This document shows, piece after piece, positions 48,208-56,469 of a stretch of DNA of 64,000 nt. Within the stretch, counting starts at the first letter, position 1. Each line of letters begins with the position of its first letter. This stretch comes from Pseudodesulfovibrio tunisiensis (lineage in GTDB: Bacteria; Desulfobacterota; Desulfovibrionia; Desulfovibrionales; Desulfovibrionaceae). Location: NCBI RefSeq assembly GCF_022809775.1, contig NZ_CP094380.1, forward strand, positions 1,227,001 to 1,291,000, given 5' to 3'. The translations under genes were made by a program, and so were the position numbers. The notes under the pieces are model-generated. The model worked only from the letters and a program-made list of their open reading frames with translations. It searched no databases and was not told the DNA's origin.

Positions 48208-48717
48208 CTAGCTCCCCATCTGCCGCAACAGGGCATCCACGTCCGCGAGCTTGGAGAACGACGTATTCTTGAAGACCTCGCCCTGCACGGCGGCCAGAAA
48301 GGCATCATAGTCCAGAGAGCGGAAGTCCAGATCCACGCCTCTGGCCTGAAAATACATCTCCAGAAACACGGCCAGAGACTCGTCCTCGATCACCTTGCTC
48401 AAATCATTGGGGTTGGCAGCCGAGGTAAACGGCTTGTTCATGCCGCCCAGAAAAAACAGGTCCAGACTGTTCTCGCTGTTGGTGGCCACTCCGAGCAGAT
48501 TGAACGTCTTGAGCCTTGCTGCAAAATCCTCGGACATGTCCGGGAACTGCATCAGCTCCTGCTTGGGATACACTGCGGCGAACACCAGAACTTCGCCGTC
48601 CTGAAACATGGTGTGACGAAAGACCTTTTCATCCCGGTTCTTGCGGGCGGCCTTCACGGTTTCATACAGGTCATGGCAAAAGCCGGCCTTGAGATCGCGG
48701 ATAACGTTCCGATCCAT
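48208..48717 (-). CDS. Uncharacterised protein
   Basis: 169 residues without a signal peptide or membrane segments. The sequence is mixed alpha/beta, with one cysteine (C14) near the start and a hydrophobic strand GEVLVFAAVYP near 41-51. I recognise no family. It lies 19 bases downstream of the ubiD-type gene on the same strand and may be co-transcribed with it. Codon use matches neighbours. Confidence 0.7.
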   Translation of the reverse strand: MDRNVIRDLKAGFCHDLYETVKAARKNRDEKVFRHTMFQDGEVLVFAAVYPKQELMQFPDMSEDFAARLKTFNLLGVATNSENSLDLFFLGGMNKPFTSAANPNDLSKVIEDESLAVFLEMYFQARGVDLDFRSLDYDAFLAAVQGEVFKNTSFSKLADVDALLRQMGS

Positions 48718-48736
48718 TATTCAGCTCCGATTCCGT

Positions 48737-50578
48737 CTAAATGATTCCATGCAACGGGCCGCCCGGCGCGCCCAACTCATCCACCCGCCGTTCCACCTCG
48801 GGATCGGGCTCCAAAGGCGGCGCGTGATACGTCTTGAGGCGTGCGTCCACCACCACGGCGGTTTCCGCGCCCCAGTGCTTGCAATGACTGAACGCCCGAA
48901 CCCCGTAGATATCCGTGGCCGGGTCGGACCGGGTAAAGGCGACCCACAGGAAATTGTCCCAATCGCGAGCCGTGAACCCGGCATCGTCCGCAACCACGAT
49001 GAGCGGAAAGCCTTCCAGCCCGACAGCCTTTTCCAGAGCCTTTGCCAGCCGCTCCATGGCCGGGTCCTGCTGATCGCGCTTGCGCCGATGTTTGGGTCCC
49101 TTGATCACGAGAATGCCGGGCTGAAACACCTGAGGATCGCGGAATCCGCGCGGCAGGTCCAGATTGCCGGGCTTTTCGACTCCCAGTTCCCGCTTTTTCG
49201 ATCCGGCAGCAGCCAGAACCAGTTTGGAGCCCTGATTCAGACTGATGCCCGAATAGTCCAGCGTATCGATGGTGGTTCTGGTGATGAAATGCAGGTCACG
49301 GCCCAGATCGACCCGCTCCAGCAGATGCCGGAAGAATTCGGGCACGCGATGCGCGGACAGGTCCGGGGCATCCTCGGCTGCGGCAATGAGCACGTACTTG
49401 GAAAGCGAGGTCTGGGTATTGCCCAACAGGGCCAGCGCATTGGTCAGCAGTTCCTGCGGCTGGCGTTCCTCGGCATACGGCACATACCGTTCACTGCCCA
49501 CGGCCAGCAGAAGAGGATGCACACCGGCCGCATCCACGGCATGCACCTCGTGCACCCCGGAAAACACGGACGGCACCAGCGCCCCGGTCAGGTCGTGGAT
49601 GAACTCCCCGAACATGGTGTCCTCCTGGGGAGGACGTCCGACCGTGGTGAACGGCCAGACCGCATCGGTACGATGATACACGGCGTCCACGCGCAGAACC
49701 GGAAAATCGTGTTCAAGACTGTAATAGCCGAGATGGTCGCCGAACGGCCCCTCGGGCTTCTGCTCATTCGGCAGCACGGTGCCGCAAATGCAGAAGTCCG
49801 CTTCGGCCAGAATGGGCAGTTCCCCGGCCTTTCTGACGAACGGAATGCGATGCCCGCCCATGGCTCCGGCAAAAAAGACCTCGGGCATGCCCTCGGGAAG
49901 CGGCATGATCGCGGCAAGGGTCATGCTCGGCGGCCCGCCCACGAAGACATTGACCTTGAGAGGCTCGCCTCTGCGGATGGCCTGTGCGTGATGATGGCCT
50001 ATGCCGCGATGAATCTGATAATGCAGACCGATTTCCCGATTCCTCTCAAAGGCCCATCCCGAGAGCTGTACCCGGTACATTCCGAGATTGGACGCACCGA
50101 ATCCGGGAGAATCCGGACTTTCGGAATATACCTGCGGCAAGGTCACGTAGGCGCCACCATCCATGGGCCAGGAGACCAGTTGAGGCAGCGAGGAAACGCT
50201 TGTCCGATTTTGCATGACCGGACCGGACGCAACCTTTCTGGGCAGAGTATGCCATGCGGCCAGAGGCGCACGCACATATTCCCACGGGCGTTTGAACGCG
50301 GCCTGAGGTTCCAGCTTGAGCCGCATGAGCCGTTCAACGGTTTCCAACGTGTCCCGAAAGACATGGCGCAAACGTTCCCGTGTGCCATAGATATTGGCGG
50401 CCATGGGAAATCGGCACCCCTTCACGTTGGTGAAGAGCAGCGCCGGTCCACCGGCCTGAAACACTCTGCGCTGAATGGCCCCGGCCTCGATGCGCGGGTC
50501 CACGCATTGCTCGATGCGCACCAAATCGCCTCTTGCCTCCAGATCGGCAAGACATTCGGAAAGATTTCTGTATCCCAT
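48737..50578 (-). CDS. UbiD family prenylated-FMN decarboxylase
   Basis: 613 residues. The UbiD core includes NLGMYRVQ, the proline/glycine-rich VNVFVGGPPSMTLAA, and the glutamate of the catalytic E-R-E set in EGPFGDHLGYY. These enzymes decarboxylate aromatic or unsaturated acids using prFMN, which a UbiX protein makes; ubiX lies about 4.4 kb away at 55007. In sulfate reducers a UbiD homologue acts in futalosine-route menaquinone synthesis, which is plausible here. It is longer than E. coli UbiD. Confidence 0.88.
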   Translation of the reverse strand: MGYRNLSECLADLEARGDLVRIEQCVDPRIEAGAIQRRVFQAGGPALLFTNVKGCRFPMAANIYGTRERLRHVFRDTLETVERLMRLKLEPQAAFKRPWEYVRAPLAAWHTLPRKVASGPVMQNRTSVSSLPQLVSWPMDGGAYVTLPQVYSESPDSPGFGASNLGMYRVQLSGWAFERNREIGLHYQIHRGIGHHHAQAIRRGEPLKVNVFVGGPPSMTLAAIMPLPEGMPEVFFAGAMGGHRIPFVRKAGELPILAEADFCICGTVLPNEQKPEGPFGDHLGYYSLEHDFPVLRVDAVYHRTDAVWPFTTVGRPPQEDTMFGEFIHDLTGALVPSVFSGVHEVHAVDAAGVHPLLLAVGSERYVPYAEERQPQELLTNALALLGNTQTSLSKYVLIAAAEDAPDLSAHRVPEFFRHLLERVDLGRDLHFITRTTIDTLDYSGISLNQGSKLVLAAAGSKKRELGVEKPGNLDLPRGFRDPQVFQPGILVIKGPKHRRKRDQQDPAMERLAKALEKAVGLEGFPLIVVADDAGFTARDWDNFLWVAFTRSDPATDIYGVRAFSHCKHWGAETAVVVDARLKTYHAPPLEPDPEVERRVDELGAPGGPLHGII

Positions 50579-50666
50579 CTCACTTTCCCATGCTTGGATT
50601 CACTGATCGGACAAGGTAGACGGAATATGCGAAAAAGTTAAGGGGGAATCGGCAGACAACGAAGAA

Positions 50667-50939
50667 TCAGTTCACGCCCGACTGCCAGACGCAGTCGTAT
50701 CTGAACGGACTGAGATGACGAAACGCGGGTTTCATGTCATGCAAGGAAGGTTTCAGCCCCTTGGACATGGCATTGCGGCATGTGTGGCAGAAAACCGCCG
50801 GATAGGTGCAGGCCACGCAATACGGCCTGAATTCCTCGCAAGTCGTCGCGTTCCAGGGGCGGCGATGCCCGAGCACGCATCCTTTTCTGTAAAATACGCA
50901 GCGACTGCAAACATCCGTCATTAAATATTTTTTTCTCAT
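50667..50939 (-). CDS. Small cysteine-rich protein
   Basis: 90 residues with nine cysteines (C11, C14, C21, C34, C41, C44, C51, C54, C83), several in CxxC pairs. It is basic, has no membrane segment, and could bind zinc or an iron-sulfur cluster. A GAGGTGA ribosome site precedes the ATG. I do not recognise a family. It is divergent from the hemerythrin gene and upstream of ubiD on the same strand. Confidence 0.7.
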   Translation of the reverse strand: MRKKYLMTDVCSRCVFYRKGCVLGHRRPWNATTCEEFRPYCVACTYPAVFCHTCRNAMSKGLKPSLHDMKPAFRHLSPFRYDCVWQSGVN

Positions 50940-51121
50940 GATTTCACCTCAAAACAGCCTATGTGCCAGTTTCGAGTAAAAGCACGCACCTCCATGCCGG
51001 ACAATTATAATCTCCCCACATTTGCCTTGGGGGAAAACGACCGGGAAATACCGTCCTGCGACTTGCACCGAACTTCCTGCATGCGTTACCATTCCGGAAA
51101 CGGTCAACCGGAGGAAGCAAC

Positions 51122-51511
51122 ATGACCCTGATGACCTGGGACCCGAACCTGTCCGTGGGAGACGAGACCATTGACGCCCAGCACGAAAAACTCATCAACC
51201 TGATCAACGAGGCATATGAATCCGTTCAAAAGCATGATGAAAAGCAGATAGGCAAACTGATCGACAAGATGCGCCAATATGCCGACGTGCACTTCTCGGC
51301 CGAGGAAGCCCTGATGAAACGGGATGGTTTTCCGGGCCTTGAGGAACACAAGTTTCACCACGAAAAATTCCGCATCGAAACACAGCGCTTTCACAAGGAG
51401 AAATTCTCCAGGACGAATCTCAGCCAGATTTTCGTATTCCTGAGCCGTTGGCTGATCAACCACATCATGGAAGACGACATGCGGTACGCCCGCTACATCC
51501 GGGGCGAATAA
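51122..51511 (+). CDS. Bacteriohemerythrin
   Basis: 129 residues with the complete di-iron set: H21, H57, E61, H76, H80, H114 and D119, in DAQHEKL, HFSAE, HKFHH and NHIMEDD. It binds oxygen reversibly and may store, deliver or sense it in a microaerophilic or anaerobic cell. The ATG has CGGAGGAAG upstream. It is followed 104 bases later by a secreted deiminase-like gene on the same strand. Confidence 0.95.
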   Translation: MTLMTWDPNLSVGDETIDAQHEKLINLINEAYESVQKHDEKQIGKLIDKMRQYADVHFSAEEALMKRDGFPGLEEHKFHHEKFRIETQRFHKEKFSRTNLSQIFVFLSRWLINHIMEDDMRYARYIRGE

Positions 51512-51615
51512 GCCCGCCCTTCCATGCCGGGTCCCTTCCTGTTGCGTGCCGAAGATACATATATTATCCAATCGGCACGCAAATCCCGCGACAAACCACA
51601 CCAAGGAGTTTTCTC

Positions 51616-52826
51616 ATGCGGCGCATCGCCGCGGCAACCTTCACGCTGTTCCTGCTGCTGGCAGGAGTATGCAACGCCGCACAAGCACCGGCACCCATCA
51701 TCCCGGTGCCGGAATACGAAAACGACCTGTCCCGAGTCCTGCTCTCGCTCCCGGCGCGGGAAGACCATCTCGTGTTTCAGGAGGACCTGATCGCCAGCCT
51801 GCCGCCCTACTCCAGAATTTTCGTGCTGGTGGCCGACGACAACCTGTATCCTCTGGAAGACAACATCGCAGGCAAGCCCTATGCCGACCGCGTGGAACTG
51901 GTCCCCTACGACGTGACCTCTCTGGATCAGGCCCGCTACTACATGATGGTCGCGCAACGCCCGACGCACATCGGCGTGCATCAGGACAAGCCGTGGCCTC
52001 AGGGCACGATCTGGGCACGCGACTCCTATGTCATGGCCCGAAAGGCCAATGGCAAGCCGCAACTTCTGGTTCCGGTCTACTACCGTCATCTGGCCCAGCC
52101 GCTGGTCGACGACCCGGACAGAAGCCACGCATCGCCTTTGACAACGACTATCTCCTGAGCCTGCGCGAATACGGCGCGCACATGACCAAACGCATGCCTC
52201 TGGCCTTTGACGGCGGCAATGTCATGTTCGACCGCCTGAACGAAAAGACCGTCGCATTTCTGGGATTGGATGCGCTGACCGCATCCGAAGCCATTGGACA
52301 GGCTTTTGGCGCCCCCATGGATCGAAACGGACTGCTCAAGGCCTTCAGGAATTTTTTCAATGTGGATGAAATTCACGTCGCAGGAACCGGAATGCGCCAG
52401 CCCGAAGTCATGTTCCACCTGGATCAGGCCATGACCCTGCTGCCCGGACACAGAGCTGCAATCCTGACTCCGGAAGGCCCGCTCCCGGAGAGCGAAACGG
52501 ATCAGCGCAAGCTCGCCGAAGTCAAGGATTTCCTGAAACAGCTCCGAACACTCCTTGACGACCTCGGCTATGCAACCGTGGACCTGAAAACGTCCGTATC
52601 CGCCATCCTCGGATATCGATTTCCCAACCTCGCAGCCTACACCGACAGGGACACCGGCACGCCTACGGTGCTTTTCAGCGCCTACGCCGATGACTCGGCA
52701 CAGGACAAGGTTTTCCGGAAAGAGAACAGGGAACGGCTGCACGCTTTGGGGTTCGTCACCCGGGAGGTATCCACATCGGCCAGCCAGAACAACGGCGGAA
52801 TCCACTGCCTTTACAACACCATGTAG
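51616..52826 (+). pseudogene. Secreted agmatine/peptidylarginine deiminase-like gene, split by a frameshift
   Basis: The first frame (51616-52158) has a signal peptide (1-23) and the guanidino-enzyme motif IWARDSYVMA. It leaves register after VDDPD near 52120. The -1/+2 frame then carries KPRIAFDNDYLLSL, FDGGNVMFD, the histidine motif MFHLDQAM, and the catalytic cysteine in GGIHC near the end at 52826. One base appears to be missing at about 52119-52124. Joined, it is about 403 residues of the guanidino-group modifying superfamily. All key residues survive on the two halves, so the lesion is recent or a sequencing error. Substrate unknown. Confidence 0.85.
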
Positions 52827-52850
52827 CCATCCCTTCCAATCAAAAGAAAA

Positions 52851-52884
52851 AAAGCCCGACGCGTTGTCCGCGCCGGGCTTTTTC
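52851..52884. terminator. Bidirectional terminator between deiminase-like gene and convergent gene
   Basis: AAAGCCCGACGCG and CGCGCCGGGCTTT form a near-perfect stem with a five-base loop; A and T runs flank both sides. It can end transcription from both directions. Confidence 0.85.
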
Positions 52885-52910
52885 ATCCGGAATTGCATTT
52901 CGCGACAAGA

Positions 52911-53402
52911 CTACTCGCCGCGAATCGAATGGAAATCCGAAGCAAACCGTTCCATGCATTCGCCGATGTCACTGCGAATGGCCTTGTCCAGATCAAATGC
53001 CGTAGGCGCTATGCCCATTTCCGCAGTGTCCCAGTATATCTGCCGGGGCGGCACTCCGAACTCGAAGTCGAGATGATAGACATTCATGCCGCTTTTGGTC
53101 TTGATGGTCATGACTTTGATGTTGATGATCCCGACATCCTTCACGTTCATGCCGAGTTTCGGATAATTGTTCACGAACGCATCGTCATTGAGCGGCATGC
53201 CGCGCATGAACTCCTTGAAACTCTTCTCGGCCTCTTCCTGGAGTTTGACAACATCCAGAGTACCGCCGTCCGCATCCACGAACACGCGGACACTATCGAA
53301 AATCTTGATTTGCCTGAAATCGTCCGGCTCGGACGCCATGGCGGCCTGTGCAAACAGCAGACAGGCCAGAACAGCCCAAAAGGATATCACCGCTTTCTTC
53401 AT
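52911..53402 (-). CDS. Secreted protein of unknown function
   Basis: 163 residues with a signal peptide (1-23, ending AAMASE). The mature part lacks cysteines and is rich in charged residues. Short motifs such as RVFVDADGGTLDVVKLQEEA and VPPRQIYWDTAEMG give no family match that I know. It is transcribed toward the deiminase-like gene and shares its terminator. Confidence 0.7.
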   Translation of the reverse strand: MKKAVISFWAVLACLLFAQAAMASEPDDFRQIKIFDSVRVFVDADGGTLDVVKLQEEAEKSFKEFMRGMPLNDDAFVNNYPKLGMNVKDVGIINIKVMTIKTKSGMNVYHLDFEFGVPPRQIYWDTAEMGIAPTAFDLDKAIRSDIGECMERFASDFHSIRGE

Positions 53403-53489
53403 GTTTCCTCCGCTTTCACTGTGAGGGGACGCGAAATTCCACTTTCAGCAGAATAACCACGCTTCCCGCAAAAAAGCAAAGAAAAGCGA

Positions 53490-54005
53490 TCAATGCAGGG
53501 TACGACCGCACCCCGTAGGCTGCACATGCATGTTGCCGGGGACTTCAAGAGCCAGAAGGTCCTTGACAGTCAGGTCCGGGCCGACCCACAGCTTGCCCGA
53601 GGAACGCCAGTGCGACACAAGCGCCTTGGCCTGAGCAAGCGCCCGGCTCACGGCGGTGCGATACTCGTTGCGATCGAACGCAAGTTCCACGGTCTGAGCC
53701 CAATCCGGCAACGGTTCATCCGGTGGCCAGGATACGGGATTGCGCAATTTCCAATGCACGGCATCCGCCGTGTGGCTCACCAGCACGCCCTCGTCAATGC
53801 CGACGCAAGCCGGGTTGCCGCAACTGCATGTAAAGATGAACAATTCCCCGCCCATGGCCGCGCTGACCGCAAGATCAACCGGATCGACATAGGCGTCAAG
53901 CTCATGGGGATACTGCCCATCCACCGTAAGATTGAAATCGATATAGGCATCGTCCGTATTCTGTTCATCCAGTGACAACGTGACCGAGAGCCCGAAAACA
54001 TTCAT
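53490..54005 (-). CDS. Uncharacterised protein with a C-x-C-x4-C motif
   Basis: 171 residues without a signal peptide. Residues 60-67 hold CSCGNPAC in FTCSCGNPACVGI, which could bind metal, and another cysteine sits near the C-terminus (TGCGRTLH). The start at 54005 has AGGAGTG upstream; the longer upstream reading has non-coding composition. I recognise no family. It is divergent from the 119-residue gene at 54197. Confidence 0.65.
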   Translation of the reverse strand: MNVFGLSVTLSLDEQNTDDAYIDFNLTVDGQYPHELDAYVDPVDLAVSAAMGGELFIFTCSCGNPACVGIDEGVLVSHTADAVHWKLRNPVSWPPDEPLPDWAQTVELAFDRNEYRTAVSRALAQAKALVSHWRSSGKLWVGPDLTVKDLLALEVPGNMHVQPTGCGRTLH

Positions 54006-54196
54006 TATTTTCACTCCTGAAATACAAGGCAACAGGTTCAAGAGCGACAGGAAAACATATCCCGCCAGGTTGGGCAAGCCCGCATGCTTCCGCCCCCTGA
54101 ACGTCACGTTATTTTCAAACGCCCCTCCTTTACAAAATGCTCCATACTGATATGGTGACGGCAATACCCCAAACCCGCCAACATAAGGAGTTTGCT

Positions 54197-54556
54197 ATGC
54201 CCAACATGGATTACCCCGGTCCCTGCCCGAGCTGCATCGGAATCGACGGCTGTTCGACTGAAGCCGCCAAGCAGGAAGCTGTCGCCCACTACTGCAAGGG
54301 CCTCGAAATGGAACTGAACGCGTGGAAGGCCCGGCTCTATGACGTGCTGGTTGCGGACAACGGCAACCTCGGAGACACCGTGATCCAGCTCAAGTCGACC
54401 ATGAGGGAACTGGAAGCCGTGGTTTCCCAGATGAAGGACGTCTGCCCGTCCAGTCTGGGCGAAGAGGAAAAACTTGTCGGCGCCAAGCTGGAGGACCTCC
54501 GCGTCCACTACACCAAGGCCATGCAGGTCCTGGCCCCGGGCTGGTTCGGCGGCTGA
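54197..54556 (+). CDS. Uncharacterised cysteine-containing protein
   Basis: 119 residues. The N-terminus has a small cysteine cluster (C10, C13, C19, C33) in PGPCPSCIGIDGC, followed by a helical part that may form a coiled coil (about 60-115). No known family. The ATG has AAGGAG six bases upstream. It ends before a strong hairpin (54631-54668) and stands alone. Confidence 0.7.
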   Translation: MPNMDYPGPCPSCIGIDGCSTEAAKQEAVAHYCKGLEMELNAWKARLYDVLVADNGNLGDTVIQLKSTMRELEAVVSQMKDVCPSSLGEEEKLVGAKLEDLRVHYTKAMQVLAPGWFGG

Positions 54557-54630
54557 TTTCGACACAGACCTTCAATACGGCTCCGGGCGGCAGCCGCAAC
54601 AAGCCCGCCCGAAGCTGCTCCTCTCTTAAT

Positions 54631-54668
54631 GCAGAAGGCCCGCCCCTTCCAAGGAGCGGGCCTTCTGC
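54631..54668. terminator. Strong hairpin downstream of the 119-residue gene
   Basis: GCAGAAGGCCCGC and GCGGGCCTTCTGC are exact 13-base complements around a 12-base loop. The following T content is low, so termination is likely but not certain. It also lies downstream of the leftward tRNA-Arg. Confidence 0.7.
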
Positions 54669-54732
54669 TTGCCCAAAACAGCCAAAACGAAAAAATCCCC
54701 GCCCAAAAGGACAGGGATTCTTTCTTGCATGA

Positions 54733-54809
54733 TGGTGGGCAATACAGGATTCGAACCTGTGGCCTCCAGCTCCGGAGGCTGGCGCTCTATCCAACTGAGC
54801 TAATTGCCC
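54733..54809 (-). tRNA. tRNA-Arg (CCG)
   Basis: 77 bases on the minus strand with CCA encoded. The acceptor stem GGGCAAT/ATTGCCC is perfect, the D and T arms are normal (TTCGAAT in the T loop), and the anticodon loop CTCCGGA gives CCG, which reads CGG arginine codons. Confidence 0.96.
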
Positions 54810-54821
54810 GCGAGACCGAAG

Positions 54822-54850
54822 TTATTAGGCCTGCAGCCAAAGGATGTCAA
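54822..54850 (-). promoter_or_regulatory. Sigma-70 promoter for tRNA-Arg
   Basis: A perfect TTGACA (minus strand 54850-54845), exactly 17 bases, then TAATAA (54827-54822). It ends 12 bases before the tRNA 5' end. The layout matches the initiator tRNA promoters. Confidence 0.85.
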
Positions 54851-55006
54851 GCATATACTTGCACAGACCCGAAATCGCCGCAACAGCCGCGCCATGTCCG
54901 TGTCACATTTCACTTGCCAAAAAGTCTATAAAAAGTCTATATGAACCCACAGGATATGGGCGCTAGCGCTGAACAGAACTTTTTTCCGCCGGGCAAGACA
55001 GGACAA

Positions 55007-55573
55007 ATGAATACCAGACGAATCGTGTTGGCCATGACCGGTGCCAGCGGCATGCCATATGCCGTTGCCTTGGCAGACGCCCTGAAAGACCGCACGGACA
55101 TCCAGCTCCATCTCATCATCTCCGAAGCCGCCAAAATCGTTCTGAAGACCGAAACCGACATTCCTCTGTCCCGTCTCACGGAAAACGCAACAGCGGTTTA
55201 CGACCAGAACGATATCGCAGCTCCGCCAGCCAGCGGCTCATGGATTCACCACGGCATGATCGTCTGCCCGTGCTCCATGGCCTCGCTCGCCGCAATAGCC
55301 CAGGGCTTCGGCAGCAACCTCATCCACCGCGCTGCGGACGTCACCCTCAAGGAACGGCGAAAGCTCATTCTGGTCCCGCGCGAGACTCCGTTCAATTCCA
55401 TACATCTGCAAAACATGCTCGCGGCCGACAGGGCCGGGGCCACGGTTCTTGCCGCGTGTCCGGGCTTCTATCACCGCCCGGCCACCATAGAGGATTTGAC
55501 GAACCAGCTGGCCGGACGAATTCTGGATCAGCTGGAAGTACCCCACACGCTTTTCAAACGGTGGGGCGACTAG
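55007..55573 (+). CDS. ubiX: Flavin prenyltransferase UbiX
   Basis: 188 residues of the flavoprotein fold. RIVLAMTGASGMPYAVALADAL is the FMN-binding start, and the later motif VPRETPFNSIHLQNM matches UbiX. It attaches a dimethylallyl group to FMN, producing the prFMN cofactor for UbiD enzymes such as the one at 48737-50578. The ATG at 55007 has AGGAC upstream; earlier in-frame starts add unrelated residues. It is followed 10 bases later by the metallo-hydrolase gene. Confidence 0.93.
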   Translation: MNTRRIVLAMTGASGMPYAVALADALKDRTDIQLHLIISEAAKIVLKTETDIPLSRLTENATAVYDQNDIAAPPASGSWIHHGMIVCPCSMASLAAIAQGFGSNLIHRAADVTLKERRKLILVPRETPFNSIHLQNMLAADRAGATVLAACPGFYHRPATIEDLTNQLAGRILDQLEVPHTLFKRWGD

Positions 55574-55583
55574 GAGGCACGCT

Positions 55584-56261
55584 ATGGAAATCACCTGGTA
55601 CGGCCATTCCAATTTCAGAATTTCTTCCGGAGGACACTCCATCCTGCTGGACCCGTTCTTCGTGGGCAATCCGTCCGCGCCCGTGGACTATCGGGAGGTG
55701 GACGCCTGCGATCTCATCCTTGTCACGCACGACCACTCCGACCACATCGGTCAGGCTCTGGAACTCGGCATCAAGCATGATGCCGAAATCGTGGCCGTGT
55801 TTGATACGATCCAGCACCTCATCTCCACCGGCCTGCCCCAATCCCTTGGCGTGGGCATGAACATCGGCGGAACCGTGGAACGGCTGGGCATCAAGATCAA
55901 GATGGTTCAGGCCATGCATTCCTCGGCCACAGGTGCAGCCGCCGGCTACATTCTCACCCTGCCCGAAGGGTTGTGCGTCTACTTTGCCGGTGACACCGGC
56001 CTGTTCAGCAGCATGGAACTGTTCGCGGCCTTTCACGACATCGACATTGCCATGCTGCCCATCGGCGGACGGTTCACCATGGACCCGGCTCAAGGCGCCT
56101 ACGCATGCAAGATGCTCCAATGCAAAAAGATCATCCCCATGCATTGGGGAACATGGCCCATCCTTGCACAACAGACCGATTCCCTTGCCGAAGCTCTGGC
56201 ATTGACCGCACCGGATACGGAACTGGTCACGCTCGAAATCGGCAAGCCAATGGAGTTCTAG
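55584..56261 (+). CDS. Metallo-beta-lactamase-fold hydrolase, UPF0173 type
   Basis: 225 residues. The metal-binding motif THDHSDH is at about 48-54, with later ligands in MHSSATG, FAGDTGLF and MHWGTW. Proteins of this UlaG-like group are hydrolases of uncertain substrate. It lies 10 bases after ubiX and is probably co-transcribed, which recurs in related genomes only as far as I can guess. Confidence 0.9.
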   Translation: MEITWYGHSNFRISSGGHSILLDPFFVGNPSAPVDYREVDACDLILVTHDHSDHIGQALELGIKHDAEIVAVFDTIQHLISTGLPQSLGVGMNIGGTVERLGIKIKMVQAMHSSATGAAAGYILTLPEGLCVYFAGDTGLFSSMELFAAFHDIDIAMLPIGGRFTMDPAQGAYACKMLQCKKIIPMHWGTWPILAQQTDSLAEALALTAPDTELVTLEIGKPMEF

Positions 56262-56336
56262 GAGCCTTCGGCGACCCTCCCGGGGGCTGGGCGCTGCCCA
56301 GACCCGCCAAGGAGCAAGGCCCCTTGGATCCCCATT

Positions 56337-56413
56337 CCGTTTCGAGAATTTGAAGAGGCCGGACACATGCCCTGTCGGGACGTGTGTCCGGCCTCTTCAA
56401 ATTCTCGAAACGG
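56337..56413. repeat. Perfect 31-bp inverted repeat between convergent genes
   Basis: Arms at 56337-56367 and 56383-56413 are exact complements for 31 bases around a 15-base loop. It lies between the hydrolase and uvrC genes, so it can act as a bidirectional terminator, but it is far longer than usual and lacks a T tract on either side. The 56262-56336 segment just before it is also rich in short GC hairpins. Confidence 0.8.
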
Positions 56414-56469
56414 GTGATCTGGAAAAAGGACATTGGACTTGTTTTGTCTGTTTCCCCTGAAATCCTCAT

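Noticed and set aside
52150-52162. UGA at 52156-52158 in the deiminase-like gene as selenocysteine
   Set aside because: Downstream residues in that frame are not protein-like, while the family motifs continue in a different frame. It is a frameshift, not Sec.
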